Made by a program: the position numbers and the translations under genes | Shown here: positions 28,413 to 36,885 of the stretch, piece after piece | Layout of the letters: the number at the start of each line of letters is the position of its first letter | Numbering within the stretch: the first letter of the stretch is position 1 | Notes under the pieces: generated by a model | What the model was told of the DNA's origin: nothing | The model's database searches: none | What the model saw: the letters and a program-made list of their open reading frames with translations, nothing else | Origin: Tipula vernalis | Taxonomy: Eukaryota; Arthropoda; Insecta; Diptera; Tipulidae | NCBI GenBank assembly: GCA_958295665.1 | Contig: OY282558.1 | Coordinates: 310,406,092 to 310,470,091 of the forward strand | Reading direction: 5' to 3' | Length of the DNA: 64,000 nucleotides

Positions 28413-31400
28413 TCACAAAATTCTTTAGTGATATTTACAAAATACTTTTGAGAATTTAACAAAATTTCATTAGAAGCGAAGAAATGTATAACTAAACCAT
28501 TTTATAAATATTTCTCAAAAATAACTTAAATCGATAAATTCTTTTGTGAAATTCACAAAATTCTTTAGTGATATTTACAAAATACTTTTGTGAGTTTAAC
28601 AAAATTTCATTAGGAGCGAAGAAATGTATAACTAAACCATTTTATAAATATTTCTCAAAAATAATTGAAATCGGTAAATTTTTTGTGAAATTCACAAAAT
28701 TCTTTAGTGATATTTACAAAATTTCATTAGGAGCAAAGAAATGTATAACTAAACCATTTTATAAATATTTCTCAAAAATAATTGAAATCGATAAATTCTT
28801 TTGTGAAATTCACAAAATTCTTTAGTGATATTTACAAAATACTTTTGTGAATTTAACAAAATTTCATTAGGAGCGAAGAAATGTATAACTAAACCATTTT
28901 ATAAATATTTCTCAAAAATAACTTAAATCGATAAATTCTTTTGTGAAATTCACAAAATTCTTTAGTGATATTTACAAAATACTTTTGTGAGTTTAACAAA
29001 ATTTCATTAGGAGCGAAGAAATGTATAACTAAACCATTTTATAAATATTTCTCAAAAATAATTGAAATCGATAAATTCTTTTTTGAAATTCACAAAATTT
29101 TTTTATTGATATTTACAAAATACTTTTGTGAATTTAACAAAATTTCATTAGGAGCGAAGAAATGTATAACTAAACCATTTTATAGATATTTCTCAAAAAT
29201 AATTGAAATCGATAAATTCTTTTGTAAAATTCATAAAATTCTTTAGTGATATTTACAAAATACTTTTGAGAAGTTAAAAAAATTTCATTAGGAGCGAAGA
29301 AATGTATAACTAAACCATTTTATAAATATTTCTCAAAAATAATTGAAATCGACAAATTCTTTCGTGAAATTTACAAAATTCTTTAGTGATATTTTCAAAA
29401 TACATTTGTGAATTTAACAAAATTTCATTAGGAGCGAAGAAATGTTTAACTAAACCATTTTATAAAAATTTCTCAAAAATAATTGAAATCGATAAATTCT
29501 TTTGTGAAATTCACAAAATTCTTTAGTGATATTTACAAAATACTTTTGTGAATTTAACAAAATTTCATTAGGAGCGAAGAAATGTATAACTAAACCATTT
29601 TATAAATATTTCTCAAAAATAATTGAAATCGATAAATTCTTTTGTGAAATTTACAAAATACTTTAGTGATATTTACAAAATAGTTTTGTGAATTTAACAA
29701 AATTTCATTAGGAGCAAAGAAATGTATAACTAAACCATTTTATAGATATTTCTCAAAAATAATTGAAATCGATAAATTCTTTTGTAAAATTCATAAAATT
29801 CTTTAGTGATATTTACAAAATATTTTTGTGAGTTTAACAAAATTTCATTAGGAGCGAAGAAATGTATAACTAAACCATTTTATAGATATTTCTCAAAAAT
29901 AATTGAAATCGATAAATTCTTTATGTGTTGTTTTTATAAATTCTTTTGTAAAATTCACAAAATTCTTTAGTGATATTTACAAAATACTTTTGAGAAGTTA
30001 ACAAAATTTCATTAGGAGAGAAGAAATGTATAACTAAACCATTTTATAAATATTTCTCAAAAATAATTGAAATCGATAAATTCTTTTGTGAAATTCACAA
30101 AATTCTTTAGTGATATTTACAAAATACTTTTGTGAATTTAACAAAATTTCATTAGGAGCGAAGAAATGTATAACTAAACCATTTTATAGATATTTCTCAA
30201 AAATAACTTAAATCGATAAATTCTTTTGTGAAATTCACAAAATTCTTTAGTGATATTTACAAAATACTTTTGTGAGTTTAACAAAATTTCATTAGGAGCG
30301 AAAAAATGTATAACTAAACCATTTTATAAATATTTTTCAAAAATAATTCAAATCGGTAAATTCTTTTGTGAAATTCACAAAATTCTTTAGTGATATTTAC
30401 AAAATTTCATTAGGAGCAAAGAAATGTATAACTAAACCATTTTATAAATATTTCTCAAAAATAATTGAAATCGATAAATTCTTTTGTGAAATTCACAAAA
30501 TTCTTTAGTGATATTTACAAAATACTTTTGAGAATTTAACAAAATTTCATTAGAAGCGAAGAAATGTATAACTAAACCATTTTATAAATATTTCTCAAAA
30601 ATAACTTAAATCGATAAATTCTTTTGTGAAATTCACAAAATTCTTTAGTGATATTTACAAAATACTTTTGTGAGTTTAACAAAATTTCATTAGGAGCGAA
30701 GAAATGTATAACTAAACCATTTTATAAATATTTCTCAAAAATAATTGAAATCGGTAAATTTTTTGTGAAATTCACAAAATTCTTTAGTGATATTTACAAA
30801 ATTTCATTAGGAGCAAAGAAATGTATAACTAAACCATTTTATAAATATTTCTCAAAAATAATTGAAATCGATAAATTCTTTTGTGAAATTCACAAAATTC
30901 TTTAGTGATATTTACAAAATACTTTTGTGAATTTAACAAAATTTCATTAGGAGCGAAGAAATGTATAACTAAACCATTTTATAAATATTTCTCAAAAATA
31001 ACTTAAATCGATAAATTCTTTTGTGAAATTCACAAAATTCTTTAGTGATATTTACAAAATACTTTTGTGAATTTAACAAAATTTCATTAGGAGCGAAGAA
31101 ATGTATAACTAAACCATTTTATAAATATTTCTCAAAAATAATTGAAATCGATAAATTCTTTTGTGAAATTTACAAAATACTTTAGTGATATTTACAAAAT
31201 AGTTTTGTGAATTTAACAAAATTTCATTAGGAGCAAAGAAATGTATAACTAAACCATTTTATAGATATTTCTCAAAAATAATTGAAATCGATAAATTCTT
31301 TTGTAAAATTCATAAAATTCTTTAGTGATATTTACAAAATATTTTTGTGAGTTTAACAAAATTTCATTAGGAGCGAAGAAATGTATAACTAAACCATTTT

Positions 31401-32990
31401 ATAGATATTTCTCAAAAATAATTGAAATCGATAAATTCTTTATGTGTTGTTTTTATAAATTCTTTTGTAAAATTCACAAAATTCTTTAGTGATATTTACA
31501 AAATACTTTTGAGAAGTTAACAAAATTTCATTAGGAGAGAAGAAATGTATAACTAAACCATTTTATAAATATTTCTCAAAAATAATTGAAATCGATAAAT
31601 TCTTTTGTGAAATTCACAAAATTCTTTAGTGATATTTACAAAATACTTTTGTGAATTTAACAAAATTTCATTAGGAGCGAAGAAATGTATAACTAAACCA
31701 TTTTATAGATATTTCTCAAAAATAACTTAAATCGATAAATTCTTTTGTGAAATTCACAAAATTCTTTAGTGATATTTACAAAATACTTTTGTGAGTTTAA
31801 CAAAATTTCATTAGGAGCGAAAAAATGTATAACTAAACCATTTTATAAATATTTTTCAAAAATAATTCAAATCGGTAAATTCTTTTGTGAAATTCACAAA
31901 ATTCTTTAGTGATATTTACAAAATTTCATTAGGAGCAAAGAAATGTATAACTAAACCATTTTATAAATATTTCTCAAAAATAATTGAAATCGATAAATTC
32001 TTTTGTGAAATTCACAAAATTCTTTAGTGATATTTACAAAATACTTTTGAGAATTTAACAAAATTTCATTAGAAGCGAAGAAATGTATAACTAAACCATT
32101 TTATAAATATTTCTCAAAAATAACTTAAATCGATAAATTCTTTTGTGAAATTCACAAAATTCTTTAGTGATATTTACAAAATACTTTTGTGAGTTTAACA
32201 AAATTTCATTAGGAGCGAAGAAATGTATAACTAAACCATTTTATAAATATTTCTCAAAAATAATTGAAATCGGTAAATTTTTTGTGAAATTCACAAAATT
32301 CTTTAGTGATATTTACAAAATTTCATTAGGAGCAAAGAAATGTATAACTAAACCATTTTATAAATATTTCTCAAAAATAATTGAAATCGATAAATTCTTT
32401 TGTGAAATTCACAAAATTCTTTAGTGATATTTACAAAATACTTTTGTGAATTTAACAAAATTTCATTAGGAGCGAAGAAATGTATAACTAAACCATTTTA
32501 TAAATATTTCTCAAAAATAACTTAAATCGATAAATTCTTTTGTGAAATTCACAAAATTCTTTAGTGATATTTACAAAATACTTTTGTGAGTTTAACAAAA
32601 TTTCATTAGGAGCGAAGAAATGTATAACTAAACCATTTTATAAATATTTCTCAAAAATAATTGAAATCGGTAAATTCTTTTGTCAAATTCACAAAATTCT
32701 TTAGTGATATTTACAAAATTTCATTATGAGCAAAGAAATGTATAACTAAACCATTTTATAAATATTTCTCAAAAATAATTGAAATCGGTAAATTCTTTTG
32801 TGAAATTCACAAAATTCTTTAGTGATATTTACAAAATTTCATTAGGAGCAAAGAAATGTATAACTAAACCATTTTATAAATATTTCTCAAAAATAATTGA
32901 AATCGATAAATTCTTTTGTGAAATTCACAAAATTCTTTAGTGATATTTACAAAATACTTTTGTGAATTTAACAAAATTTCATTAGGAGCG
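28413..32990 (+). repeat. Reorganised higher-order blocks distal to the super-repeat
   Basis: Marker monomers at 27843, 29923 and 31442 give blocks of 2080 and 1519 bp, then an incomplete 1519-type block. The 2080-bp block equals a 1519-bp block plus 561 bp, about four extra monomers. Some of those extras are diverged (near 29080-29110 and 29340-29480) and one resembles the left-edge monomers ('TTTTATTGATATTTAC'). This part uses the same building blocks in a different order and is not covered by the 8415-bp period. Confidence 0.85.
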
Positions 32991-33816
32991 AAGAAATGTA
33001 TAACTAAACCATTTTATAAATATTTCTCAGAAATAATTGAAATCGATAAATTCTTTTGTGAAATTCACAAAATTCTTTAGTGATATTTACAAAATACTTT
33101 TGTGAGTTTAACAAAATTTCATTAGGAGCGAAGAAATGTATAACTAAACCATTTTATAAATATTTTTCAGAAATAATTGAAATCGATAAATTCTTTTGTG
33201 AAATTCACAAAATTCTTTAGTGATATTTACAAAATACTTTTGTGAGTTTAACAAAATTTCATTAGGAGCGAAGAAATGTATAACTAAACCATTTTATAAA
33301 TATTTCTCAGAAATAATTGAAATCGATAAATTCTTTTGTGAAATTCACAAAATTCTTTAGTGATATTTACAAAATACTTTTGTGAGTTTAACAAAATTTC
33401 ATTAGGAGCGAAGAAATGTATAACTAAACCATTTTATAAATATTTCTCAGAAATAATTGAAATCGATAAATTCTTTTGTGAAATTCACAAAATTCTTTAG
33501 TGATATTTACAAAATACTTTTGTGAGTTTAACAAAATTTCATTAGGAGCGAAGAAATGTATAACTAAACCATTTTATAAATATTTTTCAAAAATAATTGA
33601 AATCGATAAATTCTTTTGTGAAATTCACAAAATTCTTTAGTGATATTTACAAAGTACTTGAAACACGTTAATGAAGAAACACGTAAGTTAATCAATTTCA
33701 TAAACATTTCTCAATCATAACTGAAATCATTAAATCTTTAGTGATTTTTACAAAATACTTTTGTGAATTTAACAAAATTTCATTAGGAGCGAAGAAATGT
33801 ATAACTAAAGCCATTT
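32991..33816 (+). repeat. Right edge of the satellite array
   Basis: Simple 140-bp monomers without the 118- or 164-bp variants. Four in succession share the private variant 'CAGAAATAATTG' (near 33028, 33168, 33308 and 33448), indicating local recent amplification. The array then breaks down near 33650 into a strongly diverged monomer (about 33665-33750, with 'GTAAGTTAATCAATTTCATAA') and one partial unit ending near 33816. Confidence 0.85.
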
Positions 33817-34642
33817 CATTCACTTTTCTAGGACACCATCTAGGCTATTTAAAATCGATTGCATTTATTTTGCTTTTGCAATTGCTACTTTTATGATTCT
33901 TAACAAAAATAAATAATTTTTTGCTGCTAACCAACTTTTGTTGGTTCGCAAGTTATTTTTTTAATTTGCTTGTTTTTTTCTTGCAAAAAGTATTTCGGTT
34001 ATTTGTTGTAATCGTTACAATCGGTTTATTGGACATAATACTTAACGACGGCGCGATTTTGGAATCTCTTGCTATCTGAATGAGTGTATCGGAATTGCAA
34101 ATATGCATAGAAAAATAATTAAAAATAGTAGCTGTTTTTGATCAGTTATAATGTTACAACTACATTACTGTAAACGGCATATTCTATTATCGTGGTAATT
34201 CGATGATAAAATCAAAGAGTAAAAGAATGTCAGTTGTACAACAGTAGTTGATTGCTATGATTTAGACAATCTTTGATTTCATTTCTTAAGGTTTGATCAC
34301 TTTCGTTTTGACCATTATCGAATTGAAGGGCAATTAAAATTCGAAATCTGGCACTGATTAAAATCTAATGTTTAATTCTATTGACCCAAAAAAACGGATC
34401 TAGATAAAAAATACTGTAGAGTTTAGCATTTTTTGATCTAGGTTCCGTTTTTGCGAGTAAATAGAATACGACATAAGTAATAATACTGATCCGGATAAGA
34501 TCAAACTGTACATTGAAAACTGCAACAAAATTTTTACAAATTTTTGTTTTTGGATCAAATATTTGATCCGGGTAGTAGTTTTTATTACTTGTCATTCCAT
34601 GAAACGTGATCTGATCCAGATCAGATGAAACGTCAAGAAATG
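33817..34642. other. Non-coding stretch with several inverted repeats
   Basis: No gene is seen. A small perfect hairpin lies at 33929-33946 (AACCAAC-TTTT-GTTGGTT). Imperfect inverted arms flank about 34376-34470 ('ATTCTATTGACCC' against 'GCGAGTAAATAGAAT'; 'ACGGATCTAGAT' against 'ATCTAGGTTCCGT'). A perfect 18-bp palindrome, GGATCAAATATTTGATCC, is at 34552-34569. The latter two could belong to one small foldback element of about 250 bp. Confidence 0.5.
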
Positions 34643-35032
34643 TTGAAACACAATTTTTTATTTTATTTTTATAATTTACGTATTATATTCTTTAATTTGT
34701 CGATGTATTTAAAATAATAAATAAATAACACATTAAAAAATTTTTTTTTACATTATGAAAATACACACAAAATTGTTATAGTTTTAACTTTCATTAATGT
34801 GACAATGATTTATTTAATTTCTTGGAATACCGGTTTCGGACGTTCGTCCTTTTTCAGTTCCTAATTGACTATTAACTTAATGTCTAAATGTTCACGCGTT
34901 TTTATATGCGATCGTTACCGTTGGAGTTTTATTTTATCTATAGTGTAAAATCATATCATATACCTTGTTCGTTACAGTATTTGTTTTGTCATTCAGTAGT
35001 AGATTATTATGCCTTTGTCTGTATATTTGAAA
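34643..35032 (-). repeat. Left inverted copy of the Penelope-like 3' end
   Basis: Reverse complement of 36497-36885, from 'TTGAAACACAA' at the outer edge to 'GTATATTTGAA' at the inner edge. It contains the 3' part of the coding frame and a hammerhead-like motif at 34824-34861. Compared with the right copy I see single-base differences, including the one in the ribozyme core at 34852. Confidence 0.9.
34824..34861 (-). ncRNA. Hammerhead-ribozyme-like motif, core-mutated
   Basis: On the minus strand the order is stem I GGAA, core CTGAAAA, stem II GGAC-GAAC-GTCC, GAAA, then ACCGGT-A and the stem I partner TTCC. The hammerhead core consensus is CUGANGA, so the conserved G8 is A here (plus-strand position 34852). 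G8 is essential in known hammerheads, so this copy is expected to be inactive. Its sister at 36667-36704 keeps the G. Confidence 0.6.
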
Positions 35033-36427
35033 TTCTTCCAATCTGTCCAGCATGTCGCCTTTTCCCATACGATGCATTATATGTAAATTTGTGTTGATAT
35101 CCGTGAATGTATGGTTCTCATTGTGTAGGTGTTGAGCATAATTTGATTTAAAAACTGTTTTGTTGTGTGTATGAATTAATTCCTGTGTATGTTCTTTAAA
35201 TCTTTTTGTAAATGTTCTCCCGGTTTGCCCGATGTAAAATTTGGGGCAATTATTACAAGTCAATTTGTACACACCACTGTCAACTTTTATATTTTGTTTG
35301 TCTTTTAATTTATTTTGCATTTTATGACTGGTTTTGTGTGCTATGGTGTATTTAAATTTTTTAAATACTTTTCTTACTGTATTACTTGTGTTTTTATGGT
35401 ATTCTAATGTTATATATTTGGTGTTTTCATCATCATTGCTGTACATGGTTGATAAATGCTGTGTTTTTATTTTATTTACGATTTTTTTGTTGAGTTTGTG
35501 TATCATATTTTCATTAAATCCATTCTGTTTGGCTATATGTGTAATTGTGTTGAGTTCATCATCGTAATCTTGGCTAGTCATTGGAATTTTGTTAAGTCTA
35601 TTTATCATATGAATATATGCGGCGTATTTATGTTGTGGTGTGTGATTGGAACTGTTGTGAATGGTGTGATCCGTTTGTGTAATTTTCCGGTATATTTTGA
35701 AGATGTGTTCTTGGTTTATGTTTTTGATAGTTAAATCGAGGAAATTAATTGATTTTTCAGTTTCTACTTCAAGTGTAAAATTGATGTTTTTATGTATACT
35801 GTTGATATATTTATGTAGATTTTCAAGCTGTCTGTTTGTGCCTCTAAACAAAATTAAAATGTCATCTACGTATCGATGCCAATATATAATATTGCTTTTG
35901 TATTTGTTTTTATCCTCAAATATATGCGTGTTTTCAAAGTAATTTAAATAAATGTTTGACAACGTGCCTGACAGCGGACTGCCCATTGGTAGTCCATCTT
36001 TTTGTACATAAAATCTATTCTCGTGTTGAAAGTAGTTTTGTTGAGTTATGAATTTTAATAAATTAATTACGTCTGATATTAAGCTCACTTCTATATGGTT
36101 TCGATTTAGCACGTTCTGTGTTATGTTTATAGTTTCATCGACCGGTATGTTGGTGTACATATTTGACACATCGAACGAAGCAAATTTTGCGCCAAGTGGG
36201 ATGTTGACAGATCTTATTTTGTCTACAAGTTCTAAGTTGTTCTTTACAGATGAATCGTTGTTTAAAACTATGTTTTTTGATAGCCAATTATTCAAGAATT
36301 TTGCAATTTTATAAGTTGGTGCAGTAGTATAATTTATTAATGGACGAATAGGTATATTGTTTTTGTGTATTTTTGGCAAACCCGTTATTGTTGGAGCTAT
36401 TGGTTTTATCATTTTGTTAAAAAACAT
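34934..36427 (-). CDS. Penelope-like reverse transcriptase / GIY-YIG endonuclease
   Basis: The 497-residue frame is intact and is the longest in the window. RT motifs in order: 'GLPKIHKNNIPIRPLI' (residues 16-31), 'SFDVSNMYTNIP' (84-95, catalytic D86), 'GLPMGSPLSG' (145-154) and 'RYVDDILIL' (185-193, catalytic D188 and D189). The GIY-YIG endonuclease starts near residue 385 with GVY, then 'FYIGQTGR' (397-404) and 'KRFKEH' (408-413). Penelope-family proteins reverse-transcribe their own RNA and nick the target through this C-terminal nuclease. The usual protein is several hundred residues longer at the N terminus. Here the open frame continues without a Met to about 36489 and ends at the inverted-copy junction, so the element is 5'-truncated. 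The first Met is therefore only nominal. Confidence 0.93.
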   Translation of the reverse strand: MFFNKMIKPIAPTITGLPKIHKNNIPIRPLINYTTAPTYKIAKFLNNWLSKNIVLNNDSSVKNNLELVDKIRSVNIPLGAKFASFDVSNMYTNIPVDETINITQNVLNRNHIEVSLISDVINLLKFITQQNYFQHENRFYVQKDGLPMGSPLSGTLSNIYLNYFENTHIFEDKNKYKSNIIYWHRYVDDILILFRGTNRQLENLHKYINSIHKNINFTLEVETEKSINFLDLTIKNINQEHIFKIYRKITQTDHTIHNSSNHTPQHKYAAYIHMINRLNKIPMTSQDYDDELNTITHIAKQNGFNENMIHKLNKKIVNKIKTQHLSTMYSNDDENTKYITLEYHKNTSNTVRKVFKKFKYTIAHKTSHKMQNKLKDKQNIKVDSGVYKLTCNNCPKFYIGQTGRTFTKRFKEHTQELIHTHNKTVFKSNYAQHLHNENHTFTDINTNLHIMHRMGKGDMLDRLEEFQIYRQRHNNLLLNDKTNTVTNKVYDMILHYR

Positions 36428-36496
36428 TTGTGGTTTAGTGAGAATACTGGATGATTTGTTGATAATCTTGTTTATTGTTTTTAAATATCATTATCA

Positions 36497-36885
36497 TTCA
36501 AATATACAGACAAAGGCATAATAATCTACTACTGAATGACAAAACAAACACTGTAACGAACAAGGTATATGATATGATTTTACACTATAGATAAAATAAA
36601 ACTCCAACGGTAACGATCGCATATAAAAATGCGTGAACATTTAGACATTAAGTTAATAGTCAATTAGGAACTGAAGAAGGACGAACGTCCGAAACCGGTA
36701 TTCCAAGAAATTAAATAAATCATTGTCACATTAATGAAAGTTAAAACTATAACAATTTTGTGTGTATTTTCATAATGTAAAAAAAAATTTTTTAATGTGT
36801 TATTTATTTATTATTTTAAATACATCGACAAATTAAAGAATATAATACGTAAATTATAAAAATAAAATAAAAAATTGTGTTTCAA
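36497..36885 (+). repeat. Right inverted copy of the Penelope-like 3' end
   Basis: Begins within the coding sequence ('ATACAGACAAAGGC' encodes the same residues as the C terminus of the main frame, read on the plus strand) and runs through the 3' untranslated region to 36885. It lies just upstream of the main reading frame and points away from it. Its hammerhead-like motif at 36667-36704 has an intact core. Confidence 0.9.
36667..36704 (+). ncRNA. Minimal hammerhead ribozyme (candidate)
   Basis: Order on the plus strand: stem I GGAA (36667-36670), core CTGAAGA (36671-36677), one extra A, stem II GGAC-GAAC-GTCC (36679-36690), GAAA (36691-36694), CCGGTA, and the stem I partner TTCC (36701-36704). 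The predicted cleavage is after A36700. Helix III is only ACC/GGT with no loop, and ACCGGT is self-complementary, so activity would probably need two copies pairing as a dimer. Short-helix-III hammerheads are documented in Penelope-like elements. Activity is untested here and the extra A before stem II is a caveat. Confidence 0.65.

Larger units (their letters stand above)
4027..33816 (+). repeat. Hierarchical AT-rich satellite array (140-bp monomer)
   Basis: About 29.8 kb of uninterrupted tandem repeat, roughly 210 monomers. The standard unit is 140 bp; for example, the TAACTAAACC motif recurs at 33001, 33141, 33281, 33421 and 33561. Hand count of one unit gives about 21% GC. Two length variants recur: 118 bp (lacking 22 bp) and 164 bp (gaining 24 bp, which contains 'ATGTGTTGTTTTTATAAA'). 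Each monomer holds three successive 22-bp sub-repeats (in one unit: 33193-33214, 33215-33236, 33237-33258) and a 19-bp palindrome TTTTGTGAAATTCACAAAA (33194-33212). The short frames inside (for example 85 codons at 7975) are by-products, since 140 is not a multiple of three. I do not recognise the family. Confidence 0.97.
34643..36885 (-). mobile_element. Penelope-like retroelement, 5'-truncated, with inverted 3'-end copies
   Basis: Contains one protein with a Penelope-type reverse transcriptase and a GIY-YIG endonuclease, read on the minus strand. It is bounded by inverted repeats at 34643-35032 and 36497-36885 of about 390 bp, differing at only a few positions by eye. The left repeat is the element's own 3' end and overlaps the last 33 codons. 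The right repeat is an inverted, 5'-truncated copy of the same 3' end, including the last 30 or so codons. Such partial, head-to-head copies are known for Penelope-like elements. No target-site duplication is evident. Near-identity of the two ends suggests a young insertion or a single insertion event. Confidence 0.92.

Noticed and set aside
33401..33420. AGGAGCGAAGAAATG in each monomer looks like a Shine-Dalgarno site followed by a start codon
   Set aside because: The DNA is eukaryotic, the frames that follow stop within a few codons in most monomers (ATG TAT AAC TAA), and the motif recurs only because the monomer recurs.
4027..33816. CRISPR array
   Set aside because: Units are about 140 bp with no short repeat and unique spacers, no cas genes are present, and the genome is eukaryotic.
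4027..33816. Satellite as a printing or assembly loop
   Set aside because: Private bases at 7258, 15798 and 26741 and different block orders on each side show distinct sequence, although an assembly error in copy number cannot be excluded.
4027..33816. CENP-B-box-like motif in the monomer
   Set aside because: I found no TTCG...CGGG-type motif; the palindrome has a different sequence.
34365..34595. 76-codon minus-strand frame beside the Penelope-like element
   Set aside because: It lies across palindromic sequence (34376-34470 and 34552-34569) and has no recognisable domain.
35334..36314. Plus-strand frames at 35334-35567, 35456-35734, 35697-35942 and 36048-36314
   Set aside because: They are antisense shadows of the Penelope-like coding frame and have only hydrophobic, motif-free translations.
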